From Siphonodentalium dalli (Eukaryota > Mollusca > Scaphopoda > Gadilida > Siphonodentaliidae), in NCBI GenBank assembly GCA_032622095.1, contig CP136068.1, positions 161,035,465 through 161,099,464 on the forward strand: DNA of 64,000 nt, written 5' to 3'. The notes beneath the pieces are model-generated. The model did not search any database, was not told the origin of the DNA, and saw only the letters and a list, made by a program, of their open reading frames with translations. Below are positions 11,040-22,619 of the stretch, in pieces; position 1 is the first letter of the stretch; every line of letters begins with the position of its first letter. The position numbers were made by a program, and so were the translations under genes.

Positions 11040-11640
11040 AACATTTTTGTCCTTTTCAAGTTACCAATTTTGACCGTTGGCCAAGTAGTTCCCCAGATAT
11101 CAGGTATCGTTACCTAATGTTTAACAAGTAAAGATAATTACAACTGTTTCGCAGTTGTACTGTTACTATGCTGAATATAGTATGTACATGTACGAGTTCA
11201 ATTATATAGTTTACCATGGTAGAATAGAATAGAATATAATTTTATTAAATCTACGAACCCTCACGGGATATGAGATTACAAACATAAACATGCATATATA
11301 TATATAAACACATATCATAACAGTATTAACCTGAACCATGAATTATAATAACAACGATAATGTCATCAGCGATTAAAAATAATAATCTTTATCCTGTATT
11401 TAACATATTTTATCATACACCGGTGAGGTCACGTGATTTATGTGTACCTAATCTTCCCAATGTTTTGCAAATCACCGGTTTTACACGTGGCGGATTTATG
11501 CTGACATTTCTATTTCGATAAAATCACTGCAATCAGACGTGATATTGACGTCGAACGAACTAAAAGAGACGATATATTACATAAATAACAACCATGGCGT
11601 ATTGAGAGAGCGGATAAAATCAGGAGTAAAAGAAAAGATA
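11040..11640. other. Sequence between the palindrome block and the rest of R2 copy B
   Basis: No gene was seen. AT-rich, with a short TAGAATAGAATAGAATA run at 11219-11236 and a TATA-rich microsatellite at 11295. Confidence 0.4.
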
Positions 11641-12776
11641 TGCAAATAATCTGCGAAAGCATTCATGGTGTATTGTTGAACTAATTCTTCAGCTGCTTTC
11701 AACAAGTGGACAATTTGTCAATAATAGGTTGAACCTTTATTCCACATGTGAAAGAACGGCGGCTGAAATATCTGCTGCCAAAATTAGATTTGTGCCCGAT
11801 GACTCCTACAAGGCTACATGTACATACCGGTCAACGTTTTTTCGCAGTGGCATTGTGGACGAATACCCCGAGTTCAATCCGGGCTTGGTTTGGTGATCGA
11901 GACTGTTACCTGTTCGATTGTGGACAATTGTTAAGACGGTCTGATTTCGGTTCCTTTGATAACCGGACAAGTTTGAATTCTGCGAAAACGGGCTTAATCA
12001 TTGACAATTTCCACTAAATTCGCGAGTAGAGATTCATGCCAATCGTTTCATGGCATGATCCAGGGTATGAAATCATTCGACTCCAGGCTGATGTTGAAAT
12101 TGACAGTGTTGTGACGTAGTATACAAAAACACTGGCAAATTTACTGACACAAGAGGATACAGGTACAATTAACACGAGTTTCGATGTCAACCAATAGTGA
12201 CAATAATAACAACGAGCAGCTATTACTATTAGAATGTTGACAATCCAGTTGACAGTGTTCTTAATCTGATTGTTTCAAAGCACATGCATGTACATTTACA
12301 AGAGAGGATATACATATGTACATGTACTGTACGCACCAGTGTAATTCACAAGAGCTTCAATGCCAACAACACTGTCAACAATGAACTGACGCTGCGCAGT
12401 GACGGATGATCACATATCTATAATTCCAACTTTACAATTACACGGACAAATTCATCCCGTGTTCATCAATTTTTATTGAAACGTGTGGACATGAGCCATT
12501 GTCACCATTCGCCATGTTATCGTCAAGTTATTACGACAATTTACCGGGAGTACACTATTGGATGGATGTTCTTATCAAACTATCTGTGGCTGACTCACTG
12601 ATATTGATACTAAGTGTCGTGATACCAGCAGTATACAGTTTGATGCATCATGCTTTAAAATTTCATGGAAAATGTGCGACTACAGGAGAACATTGTCGCC
12701 AAGTCATTGCGCACAGTTATTATGGGATCTTCTGTTGTCTTGAAGGTTCCAATCCCAAATAGCTGTTATTGATATA

Positions 12777-13289
12777 CAGTACCAGTCAAAAGAAGTGGTA
12801 TATTAAGCACGCTATTTTCACGCCCAATATCGCAATAATATTGCAAGTGGAAACGCTTATAAGCATGTCGCTTGTGATATTATTGCAATATTTTGCGCTT
12901 AATATCTCAATATTTTGCGATTAATATTGCGACATCTTGCACTCAAAATTGTGACATTTAAATCAAATTATTGCTTCTTCTATATTGTTTATTGTATAAA
13001 TAGAGACAATATTTTAGATATGTATATAATTATAGTTGTAAATGCTATATGTACACTATATTTACACTACATGTATATGCACAGTATTTATCTAATATAA
13101 ATATAACACTATCGGGTCTGTATGAAATTTAGCGTGCTTGGAATCGCAATATGTTGCGTTTAATATTGCAATAATAAGCGCGACAGTTTGTTGGTATTGT
13201 GGTATAATCATGCCTTTTTTTCTAAATTAAGCACGCTCTATATCGCAATAAAGGTGCGCCTAAAATAACACTTTTGCTGACTGGTACTG
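12777..13289. mobile_element. 513-bp TIR element with TA target duplication
   Basis: The ends are CAGTACCAGTCA at the left and TGACTGGTACTG at the right, flanked by TA on both sides. The empty site is visible in R2 copy A, which reads GATATATTGTAATGATG across the point where copy B is split, so the boundaries are defined by comparison. Just inside both ends is AAGCACGC with AATATCGCAATAA. The interior is packed with GCAATATTGC-like motifs. No coding frame of note. The TA duplication fits a Tc1/mariner-type MITE. Confidence 0.85.
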
Positions 13290-13468
13290 TATTGTAATGA
13301 TTTACGGATTCACCTGTTAAAACAAAAATTGTGTTTACAAGGGACTGGACAATTTGACGCCTTACATGTTACCAAAAAGTATGCCATTAAGATATTTTAC
13401 TTTTACATGTACATAAATTTGTGTTTTAACTGTGAAACATGTAGCTTTGTTCTTAGTATGGCTTAAAA

Positions 13469-13832
13469 GGGCATGCCGATTCATGTTTTAGAATGGTCGA
13501 AATTAGTATTACTCATAACTGAATAGTGATGGGTTGGCTTATCAGCTATTACTAGTATTGTTTTTGATTTACAGCCATTTTGTTTCAGTAGTAAGTGAAA
13601 GGCGAACACTTTATACGTGCGCAGCCTTTTTCCGGATTAATTTCTACGAGGCAGATAACAAGCTTGATCCTCTGCAAACTGCAAAGTTGCATAAGTATTG
13701 TCTATCACTTTATGCATTGAGGATTTACATTTCATCAAAACTATGATCGTAACATAAGAACTAAGATGTATTTTTCAGTTATGAATAATACTAGTTTCGA
13801 CCATTCAAAGACATATGAATCGTAATGCCTAC
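13469..13832. repeat. Foldback element X, copy 1
   Basis: The left arm GGGCATGCCGATTCATGTTT ... GAATGGTCGAAATTAG ... TCATAACTGAA matches the complement of the right arm ending at TAATGCCTACC (about 60 bp, imperfect). A second direct copy is at 14278-14647. The middle holds no plausible gene, though a 70-codon frame reads through it. Confidence 0.75.
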
Positions 13833-13841
13833 CATATTGTC

Positions 13842-14243
13842 ACTATGTTACGGTCTTGATATTAATTAAACGGTATTGAACCGTAAAAAATACAACGGTC
13901 TGGCAGTTACTGCTTACGGTCTGCCAGTTACTTAAACGGTTTTATACCGTGGAACATGCTACGGCCTGACCGTATGTTTAACGGTTAAATGTTGGCAGCG
14001 ATGTTGCGCGGTCTCAGACCGTTAAAGCAATGGTCTTTTTTACGGTCTCTACATTAATTAAACGGCGTTGAACCGTAACAAATACAACGGTCTGACAGTT
14101 ACTGCTTACGGTCTGCCAGTTACTTAAACGGTTTTATACCGTGGAACATGCTACGGCCTGACCGTATGTTTAACGATCAAATGTTGGCAGCGTGTTGCGC
14201 GGTCTCAGACCGTTAAAGCGACGGTCTTTTTTTTAACAGTGTG
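13842..14243. repeat. AACGGT/ACCGTT motif block, two ~190-bp units
   Basis: Two tandem units are each built from AACGGT(N)ACCGTT hairpins, ACGGTCTG(A/G)CAGTTACTG and CGCGGTCTCAGACCGTTAAA. The ends read CACTATGTTACGGTC and GACGGTCTTTTTTTTAACAGTG, which gives an imperfect terminal inverted repeat like the CACTGTTA end of R2. It separates the two copies of foldback X. Confidence 0.8.
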
Positions 14244-14277
14244 TGATACATGTAGCTTTGTTCTTTTGTATCTTAAA

Positions 14278-14647
14278 ATGGCATGCCAATTCATATGTTT
14301 TAGTTGCTCGAAATTAGTATTACTCGTAAATGAATACTGATGCATTGGCTTCTAGGCTATTACTAGTATCGTTTTTTTGTATTTACAGCCATATGTATAC
14401 AGTAGTCAGTGAAAGGTGAACACATCACGCGTGCGCAGCCTTTTTCCGGATTAAATTCCACGAGGCAGATAGCAAGTTTGATCCTCTGCAAACTGCAAAG
14501 TTTCATAAGTATTTTCTATCACTTTATGCATTGAGGATTTACGTTTCATCAAAACTATGATCGTAATAGAAGAACCAAGATGTATTTTTCAGTTACGAAT
14601 AATACTAGTTTTGACCATTCTAAAACATATGAATCGTAATGCCTACC
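14278..14647. repeat. Foldback element X, copy 2
   Basis: Direct repeat of 13469-13832 with the same arms (GGCATGCCAATTCATATG ... GAATCGTAATGCCTACC). Confidence 0.7.
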
Positions 14648-14740
14648 GGTAAATAACATTGTCACCAAGGGAACTTGGCTAATTCTACGGTAAATTAACA
14701 AATTAAGAGCAAAAATTTTGTTTTTACCCGTGACATATCT

Positions 14741-14808
14741 ATAAGATAATGCATTGGCACAGGGTTTTCGCAAAATTTAGGAAGCTCCAGTCATGGAAGG
14801 GTTAATTG
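14741..14808. repeat. Hairpin MITE (family H1), right end only
   Basis: Reads ATAATGCATTGGCACAGGG, then TTTTCGCAAAATTTAGGAAG, and ends CTCCAGTCATGGAAGGGTTAA. The same end is at 17710-17765. Confidence 0.6.
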
Positions 14809-15144
14809 CCGTCATCAAAATGTTTAGTCTTTGCAATACAATGCAATAGCGTGTTGGACTATTTTGGAAAGTTTCACGCTTTGTTTGATAGTGGTGTTCG
14901 GGATGCCAAACAGAAAATCACTTATATATCTATCAGTGGAAGCGAAATATACATCTGCATCCGACCAACGTCTTAGCGGGAACACATACATAAATAGTGA
15001 CGTGTTGGCAACTTCGCAATTGTTGCACTGTTGGCTGTCCAAGATGTAGGTTTGAAATTTGTCGGACATGGAGTTCACTGGAATAATTGCGTATTCTGGC
15101 GTGATCACATATTGACTACATCCTATGTGTCATTTTATTTCCAG

Positions 15145-15324
15145 ACCAACAAGGATTTACTCTCTATGGCAACACTGGAAATCGGTTCTGGCTTGCGCCG
15201 TTGGTGATGGAACGCAAAACGTATACAACTGCAAAGGCAGAATGCGAAGGATTTGGGGCACATCTTCCTGTTGTTGAGAACGAAGCCATGTGGGAAACCC
15301 TGAAAGTACTATTCATCGACATGG
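15145..15324 (+). CDS. C-type lectin domain, first exon, gene A
   Basis: This 180-nt exon has acceptor TTTATTTCCAG at 15134-15144 and donor ATGG|GTGAGC at 15324/15325, with phase 1 on both sides. It encodes the N-terminal half of a CTLD: a short beta-strand region, then W, the TYTTAKAECEGFGAHLPVVE helix-1/cysteine segment and ENEAMWETLKVLF (helix 2). This matches the family pattern of A-x-x-x-C-x-x-x-G-a-x-L. The first cysteine of the canonical fold, before the initial strand, is not obvious here. The 5' neighbour is the EGF exon at 1650 and the 3' neighbour is the exon at 18615. The exon length and phases equal those of 48996-49175 in gene B. The domain is extracellular. Whether it binds sugar cannot be told from this half. 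Confidence 0.85.
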
Positions 15325-15828
15325 GTGAGCGCTCCTACGTGTTTATCAACACCAGCCGACCAATGAATTTGTCGTTGCTTCATTGTGTTGAAATTGGTTG
15401 CCAACCGTGCGTTACGATTCATGGTATTATGTGGGAGTAGTTTGAGGGGTTTAGTTAACTCTGTATACCGTGTGTGATGGTATATATAAAGTTCGCATGG
15501 CTTAATACGTGTGATTATGAAAGAATCATCAGTCAGTAGGACATTATAACCATACTTTTAGACGGATTTCGGTGTGACGTAATAAAGTAAACAAACTCCA
15601 AGAGAGCTTCCTTCGCAGAGAAAAAAAACGCAAGAAATGTATTTTAGCAGCCAGGGCCAGTAACCTACGTCACTAATGTAATCTCTAAACCGTTTCTTCA
15701 GACTTTCGGATAACTGCTATCTGGAATGCATGCAGTATATGAGCTACATATTTGTTGCAGGAGTTACATGTATTATACATGTACATCTACGACTTATAGG
15801 GATTATGAATTTTACGAATATCTATTAA

Positions 15829-16248
15829 ATGGTTGAGGTGTATTTTATTCAAAATCGGGATACAGGCCTAATCGATACCTATTTTTGTTCCCCGACATTC
15901 CGTTATTCATCATTGAACACCACCCTCATAATCGACAGTGAACAACCAACGGTACATATGTCAGACGGCATCGGTGATTATGATCCATTCACGCTATCCA
16001 AACAATTGTTAAGTGTGTGTACCAATGGCATAGAGCTGAGTCCATCTGCCGAAGTTAATGGCAAGTCGATGGATGCACAAACCTGTAGACAGAAAGGAAG
16101 TACAACCTTTTGGCAACTTGAATACATGTTTATCATTTTGATAATTCTGCCACATCTTATTGGCCCTGAAGTATCTTGGGACCAATTGTATTACTGTTTA
16201 TATCGCCCAATGCAGGCGTTGTTGTGGAAAACCACTTTTCTATATTGA
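15829..16248 (+). other. Unassigned 139-codon open frame in a gene A intron
   Basis: It starts at an ATG (15829) and ends at 16248, with fairly protein-like composition in its first 85 codons and a hydrophobic stretch (FIILIILPHLIGP) later. I see no splice context, no recognisable motif and no second copy in the window. It could be a remnant of an element protein or chance. Confidence 0.2.
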
Positions 16249-16690
16249 TTAAAATCTCGTACATTTAGATAACAACTCGATATATCGAATAACAGTTAAA
16301 CAAACCTCTACAATAACGCAGCGTATGAAGTTGACAATACCATACTATTTATGCGATATCTATGATTGGTATAAGAACAAACTATGTCTATATTCTTTCT
16401 GTTTATGGTGTTTTAACGAGTTTTAACATCATACCAACCACGACACGAAGGTCACCCGTTCCTGTAATGAATACATTTATTTAAAACAAAATTGTTTTAT
16501 ATATAAAAATAAATAAATGAGTACCCTGGTATTGCCTACTGCCGACAATTTGCCAGTATATATCCAGATTCACCATGTTCGCGGGTATATATCTGGATAG
16601 ACCCCTTTTTTTTCTTTAGTTCTAAGTGTACATGTGTCATTCAGCCTTCAAAAATCGATGTGCATGTACTACACGCAATGATTATATGAT
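16249..16690. other. Intronic stretch, nothing recognised
   Basis: AT-rich. The sequence ACTGCCGACAATTTGCCAGTA occurs twice (16538 and 16914), which hints at a minor dispersed repeat. Confidence 0.35.
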
Positions 16691-16699
16691 TGTTTAGTT

Positions 16700-16805
16700 T
16701 CATGTGAGCCTGGTGTCTGTTCGAACTCCGACATGGCCGAAAATCGGGACCGATTTCCAAGGTGATCTGAGTTGAGATACATGGCCATTTCGATAAGAAA
16801 TGAAC
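16700..16805. repeat. Possible tRNA-derived SINE fragment
   Basis: A B-box-like TGTTCGAACTCC is followed by CGAAAATCGGGACCGATTT and ends in TTTCGATAAGAAATGA. A second copy at 32035-32170 has GGGTTCACACCCCG, CGAAAATGGGACCGATTTTA and TTCGATAAGAAATGA at the same places. I could not identify an A box convincingly. Confidence 0.35.
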
Positions 16806-17565
16806 TTTAGCCGTGTACCAATTTTTAGCGAATTATTTCAATAATGTTTTCGCTTTTGCTCTCTAACATTTTTGAGAGAATCTATTCATTCTTGTAGAAT
16901 CTCTGGCCTTCCACTGCCGACAATTTGCCAGTAAATAGCTAAATATATCGATTAAGCATAGACTTTAAGAGAGTTTTAAAGCCCCCGAGTCATTTTATTA
17001 TGCGCGCGAAATGATGGGACTACTACGTACACTCAGTACAGATAGATCTGCATGATGTCAAAGTCGCGGAGCATGATGTCACTAACACCGAAGCTTCTGT
17101 GCTGTAAATATGCGTAGCACCCATAGTTCGGATGAATCAATTTACGTGTAGTTAGTGTGGTAAATTAATGTATATAAATACGAAATTATGCATTCGATGT
17201 TTCAGTGCAAGGCCTTACTTATTCGACTTCCGAACATTACAATCTACAGCAGTTGGAAAGTTTAAGTGAAATCAGGTCCCAATTGTTGCGACATTTCGAT
17301 TCTACAACCAATTTCCTTATTTTAGTCAAACTTTTAGTCTGAAATGGGCATCGCTTGGACATTTTCCAACATTGGGGCTGTTATTTTGGATATTTATAAC
17401 CAGTTAAAAAGTTTGGAGTATCACTTTAAAAATACACACTAAAGGGTAGGGGTGGACACGAAGAGCTGGAAATTTCAATAATTGAAGCGATGAAGTTGGG
17501 AATTATAAATTGGACACTCCCACCTCCATCCACGGATACAATTTAACCGCGTTCCTGCTAATATG
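16806..17565. other. Intronic stretch, nothing recognised
   Basis: No coding or repeat signal beyond the short phrase noted at 16914. Confidence 0.35.
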
Positions 17566-17765
17566 TTAACCTTTCATTGCGGGAGCTGCGCTGGTGCAGC
17601 ATTAAATACCATATGACAGTGCAAACAAGCCACATGTAAATACTGTTAGGCCAATGCATTATCTTATATATTCGAGGCTCTGTATGGGAGACTCGTATAT
17701 ATAAGAGAATGCATTGGTACAGTGTTTTCACAAAATTTCGTGATGCTCGAGTCATGGAAGGGTTC
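17566..17765. repeat. Hairpin MITE (family H1), complete ~200-bp copy
   Basis: The left end is TTAACCTTTCATTGCGGGAG and the right end is CTCGAGTCATGGAAGGGTT, forming a terminal inverted repeat. After the left end come CTGCGCTGGTGCAGCATTAA and then a central palindrome (CCAATGCATTATCTTATATA ... TATATAAGAGAATGCATTGG). This copy shows how the separate fragments at 3337, 8753 and 14741 fit together. Confidence 0.75.
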
Positions 17766-18614
17766 ACATTTCAGTGCAGATTTCCCATCATTGTAGATTT
17801 GCTATACCGATCACACTCGTTACCGATTGAGCAAACGTAATTGTATAGTCATCTGTTCAAAACTATAAAGCATATCTTAGAAAGTGTTCGGCAACGATGA
17901 TATAGAATGAACAAATGCACCGTACCAACTGACACCACTCTAAATATATAACACCCCTGGTCAAGTGCTCCTGCTGAATTGCTATTGTGCGGGTAGGGAA
18001 AACTGATACCGTTACGAAAAAGTACCGTCATTTTTCTAAAGTTGTCATTTTCGTGGTGTTTGGCTAATTCGAGCGATTTGAGAGAGAGAAAAAACAGTGT
18101 GTGTATGAAACATTCAAGAACATATATATTTTTGAAAAATATACTAATGGCTGAGCTGGTTTTCTAGAACGACATGAATAACCATCTTGATTATAGTCGA
18201 TGTTCAACAACTAATACAACCAGTATTACAAATAGTTCGCAATAAATATGGTTCGAATGTTCGATACGCATAATGTTTTTTTTACCGGATATGTTCAGAT
18301 TATCGCAACACCGCGAAAAAGACAAATTAAAAACATACAACGGTACTTTTTGTTAACAGCATCAGTTTGCCCTAACAGCTTCATCAATTGAGCAGGACCT
18401 GACCTCATCATAGCGCATTAGCAGGACCAGTTGACCAGGGGTGTATACACACCGTTAGGACAGAAGAGCATTGTATGCCCCGAATTAACGTGTGCTGCCA
18501 TCCCCACTGTTCTTCCTACTGTCTGTCTTTGACTTGTGTCCAAATTCCCTATTATATTTATCATTGATTGTGATCTACAATAAAATATGTCATCGTTACA
18601 TTTCCTTTTTTCAG
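17766..18614. other. Intron 3' part, nothing recognised
   Basis: Leads to the polypyrimidine tract TTCCTTTTTTCAG at 18602-18614, the acceptor of the last gene A exon. No other feature was seen. Confidence 0.4.
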
Positions 18615-18823
18615 ACGAGATCTGGATCGACGGTTACCGCATAACCAACACGGCCCCATGGATGTACTGGGATGGCTCTTCGTTCGGTTACGAAGCGCCC
18701 GGAAGTATATTGACAGATGGACCACCATGCGTTCGAATGCATCGCAACTCCAGCTACGCATTTCACGACAATGGCTGCAATAATTTATATTACTACGCCT
18801 GTCAGAAGGGCGGACTTTTTTAG
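18615..18823 (+). CDS. C-type lectin domain, terminal exon, gene A
   Basis: The acceptor is TTTTTTCAG at 18606-18614 and the exon ends at the TAG at 18821-18823. It encodes the C-terminal half of the CTLD: IWIDGYRI, then MYWDGS, a long-loop region ending in DGPPCVRM, then DNGCNNLYYYACQKG. The last two parts match the conserved cysteines 3 and 4 of the fold. The usual calcium/sugar motif (EPN or QPD) is absent from the loop, which reads APGSILTDGPP. Classical calcium-dependent sugar binding is therefore unlikely, although some lectin-like domains bind other ligands. The protein ends six residues after the last conserved cysteine with no membrane span, so the predicted product is secreted. No clear polyadenylation signal was found in the next 400 bases. 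Confidence 0.87.
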
Positions 18824-19316
18824 TCGATTCAAGTCAATTCAATAGACCTTTCCACAGCTGTCAATCAAATAATTATTAGCAGATATTTTCGACCAATCAG
18901 CAACTGAGACGGTATCTGGCTGCATTGCAAATTCTGATTCCATCTTTTTTCACCATAATTTAGTTATCCATGCGTACATTCAGTGTTAAATTGGCTTTAC
19001 GCAAACAACATTTTTGCTGTCAAATCATACTGAAAAGTACTGAAATTTCTATTTGCGCCATAATATTGGGAATTTATTCATGGTTATAACACTTTTTTTG
19101 CATTTTGCATGACACTTTACATAATTGTATCAATTAAAGGCGCACATAATGTATGTGTATATATATATAAAAGAGTATGATCTGTCTTCTCGTGATTTTT
19201 CTCCCAGACCCCTGGACCGATTTCAACCAAATTTTGTGTGACGATTCGGGATACCCTGACGGGTACAATGGAGTTTGTTTTGTTTCTTGATTATTGGTAT
19301 GTTAATGTTTTGTAAT
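18824..19316. other. Downstream of gene A, nothing recognised
   Basis: AT-rich sequence between the gene A stop and the convergent minus-strand exon. Contains a TATATATATATAA run at 19158. Confidence 0.4.
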
Positions 19317-19600
19317 TTATGGGTCTACAGAAGGCGTCTTCTCATCGGCATCGATTGTTGGAGCTGAAGGCGCCTTCCCAGGCATCACGAGTTTTGATTG
19401 GGGCAATTGTACCATCTCATCATCAGCTCTGGAACTCTGAAACTTTCTAATATCTACACGATCAATGGCTAACATTCGACAATGCGACCGTTTTAATTTA
19501 CATAAACAACACAGGGCAACAAATGCTATTAGTGAAAATCCCATTATCATGACAATTTGGTAAATGACAAACTTGTAACTGCCTCTTCCATAGGGGTTAA
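19317..19600 (-). CDS. Membrane span and cytoplasmic tail, terminal exon of an unidentified receptor-like gene
   Basis: Read on the minus strand, a pyrimidine-rich AACTCTCCGAG forms a possible acceptor at about 19601. The exon would begin in phase 1 and run to the stop at 19317. It encodes a short extracellular juxtamembrane segment (VNPYGRGSYKFVIYQ) and a hydrophobic span (IVMIMGFSLIAFVALCCLC). A basic stop-transfer stretch (KLKRSHCRM) follows, then a tail of about 55 residues with acidic and proline-rich parts. This is the usual layout of the last exon of a single-pass type I membrane protein. Upstream exons would lie at higher coordinates, but I did not find a domain exon there. The gene converges on gene A. 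I do not recognise the family. Confidence 0.5.
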
Positions 19601-21329
19601 CTCGGAGAGTTCAGATATAAAATGATCCATGTGTAATTTGTCTAAGGATCTCAATTTTGGGGGGTTTCATCGACTGAAATTTTGGTATAGCTTTTAACAA
19701 GGGCACGATAGTTTATTTTATTACACACTTAGCCGTGATTTATAAGGATTGTGCAGTGCTAATCTCAAATCTGTGAATTACGTCGCAGGTGAGAGCACTA
19801 TTGTGTCACATATTATCTTTAGACTTAACATCTTTTAGCGATGAGAAATGTGTAATAAACATAATAATCCATTGATTTCAATGATTACGTGACATAATTA
19901 TTCACATAATCATTCAAACCAGTTGATTACTATCTGTTATCCCCCCTTACAAAATACAGTACTAAGGCTAGAGGATCAGATTTCTCAATCTGGCTCAAGG
20001 TAAATCAAAATAATTGTGGGCTTAAATGCATCTATTTATGCTTCTACTATTTCAAACCACATACACATGTAAATAGAGAAACATCACAAAAACAATTATT
20101 TTGAGGATACGGTATGTTTTTCAAACAGAAGGATGAAAATGTTGGTGATTGTACAGGTGGAATAAAAGTTAATAACTGACAACTTGAATTAACATCACCT
20201 ACCAGCTTCCAAATAATTATATTGAAGATGAAGAATTACCTCAAAACCAAATGGACAGCATTTCAAACTACCGTGGACAAAAGCTTACTAATGTATGTAA
20301 AACTCAGTTAAGGATGTTGAATGGAAGACTTACTGGTGACTGTTTATGTCGTGTTAATGTAGTTAATCATAAGGTCCAGCTCTAGAGAACACCAAATGAA
20401 TATTTTACCCATTGCACTATTTCAATAATGACGTATACGCATCCGTATAACTCATCTTTGACTGATTATACACACGTTAGTAGCGCCAATGATCGTTTAA
20501 CTGGACTGATTATAGTGCCAATACTTTAACTGTTTTCGTGAAAAATTGTGTACTTATTGACAGTCTACAAAATCATTTTAATGATCGCATAGATAATAAA
20601 ACAGATGCGTACAAGAAGTTCCACAACTATATATAAAACTATATCATAAGGCGTGTAAATTAAGAAAATTCAAGTCCTAAAACCAAAATCATAATGGGAA
20701 GCGAATACCTAAGAGAACATTGATAACAGGAGACTGCCTCCACATGAGACAAGAGGTTAGAAACTTAGGTCGAAAAGTAAAGAAATATCCTTATAATATT
20801 GATATTAAACACGCATATGTTAACTACCAGAGAAGATAAAATTATACAATAACATTTCAGAAAGCAGGATGAAAATAAGTTATGTGACCAAATGAATGAA
20901 ATAAAACCGCAAAAACCAAGGTATTTTGGAAAACAATAAATGCTACTAAATGAGTGATATGTTGCGAATCGAATTACGCTATAGATCAAATAAATATAAT
21001 GTAGATAATCCTATGCTATCATAAAATGACTCTGGTCACCTAGATGTCCCTTTCGCGTGTAAAGAAGTGCGTCAAAGTAAAAACACTTTAAACAAATAAA
21101 AAAAAAGAAGGAACACATCTATTTATGAATGAAACGATCAAAAATGGACCTGAACTGTCTCTTCTAACACGTATTAACTGCTTAACAAATTATGGAATCA
21201 GGACTTTTCCCTGATGCCTAGAATATATCAAATATATTCCATTCGATTTATAAAACAGAGACTGAATTAGACGGTTACAACTATGGAGGCATTAGCACAT
21301 CTAGTAATTGGGGGAGGCAGCTATTCTAC
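19601..21329. other. 1.7-kb AT-rich stretch, nothing recognised
   Basis: No exon, repeat family or RNA gene was identified on either strand. Any exons of the minus-strand gene ending at 19317 could lie here but show no domain signature. Confidence 0.4.
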
Positions 21330-22615
21330 AAGAAGATAGTCAATAACTGTCGTTTCGCTCGACATACTGACTATGAGGACTGTGAGTCCACTGCAGTATG
21401 TACGTAACTGTGCACGATGACTTGGCGACAGTGTTCTCCTATAGTCGCACATTGCTCGATGAAATTTGACAGCATGGTGAATAAAACTGTGTATATTGGT
21501 ATCGCGACACTTAGTATCCATATCAGTGAGTCAGCCAAAGATAAGATAAGAACCTCTCCCGGTCCGTAAATTGACGTAATAACTTGGCGATAACATGGCG
21601 AATGACGACAATGTATCATATCCACAGTTTCAATGAAAATTGATGAACATGGGATGAATCGGTCTCTGTAATTGTAATAGTTTTACTTGTAAGTTGGAAT
21701 TGTATATATGATTTCAACCGTCACTGCGAGTCGTCAGTTCATTGTTTACGGTGCTGTTGTTGACATTAAAGCTCTTGCGAATTACTATGGTGCGTACTTT
21801 ATATTATCTCGTGCAAATGTACATATATGTGCGTTGAAACAACAAGAACACTGTCAATTGGATTGAAGTTGAACAGTTCAAGTTAAAAACAACATTGTCA
21901 ACATTCTAATAGTTGCTACGCTGTTGTTGATATTATTGCCCACAGTGGTTGACATCGAAGCTCCTGTTAATTGTACATGTATCCTCTTGTGTCAGTACAT
22001 TTGTCGGTGTTTTGATAGTCACAGCACTGTCAATGTCAACATCAACACTGAGTAGAAAGAAGTCAAGTCACAGCCGACCTCTTGCCCAGTTGTCACACTT
22101 TGGTGGAAAATATCAATGATTAAGCCGGTTTTTGCACATTTAGAACTTGACCTGTTCACAAAGTCACATTTTGCCCAAAAACAAACAAACAATGATTTGT
22201 AGAGTGCCAGCGATGAAGTAAGCAAATGGCAAAATAAAGTTCGTCAGTGATGAAGATACTGGTACGTAATTTAATCACAGACGCAAGATAAGACGGATCC
22301 GCATTACTCATAATTAATATACCGGATCATTGTACTGAATACAATTAAACAATAAATAATACATATTAAATATCAGCAGAGGCAGATTCGGTCATACTGT
22401 ATGGAGTCACTGCCGTATATTATTTGGTCACCGATAAATATACTATTGAATTTTGACGGCATGAACTTTGAATCGCGAAATTGTTTAACTTAGACCATTT
22501 CCAGGGCACATAAAACAACGGTGGTTTACATTACAACTGACAACACGGTATTGGACAGTCGGATTACAACGGTCCGACACCGTCAAACCGACAGTATGTT
22601 CTAAGAGTGTATATT
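21330..22615 (-). mobile_element. Repeat family R2, copy C, inverted
   Basis: Complement of the R2 body. GTATCGCGACACTTAGTATCCATA, AAATATCAATGATTAAGCCGG and the end CCGACAGTATGTTCTAAGAGTG correspond to copy A read backwards. Minus-strand open frames of 66-84 codons match the + frames of copies A and B and are repeat-derived. Confidence 0.6.
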
Positions 22616-22619
22616 TGCT

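Larger units (their letters stand above)
10419..13440 (+). mobile_element. Repeat family R2, copy B, carrying insertions
   Basis: Opens CACTGTTAGAAATTACCGTC and continues like copy A to about 10605. It is then interrupted by the ACCATGGT block and by unrelated sequence to about 11640. It resumes (AACCGGACAAGTTTGAATTC, then GATACTAAGTGTCGTGATAC) and ends in TTTTACTTTTACATGTACAT near 13410. A TIR element sits cleanly inside it at 12777-13289. Local open frames read fragments of the repeat. Confidence 0.55.

Noticed and set aside
16700-16805. A tRNA gene
   Set aside because: Only a B-box-like sequence is present. There is no A box, no cloverleaf and no intact acceptor stem.
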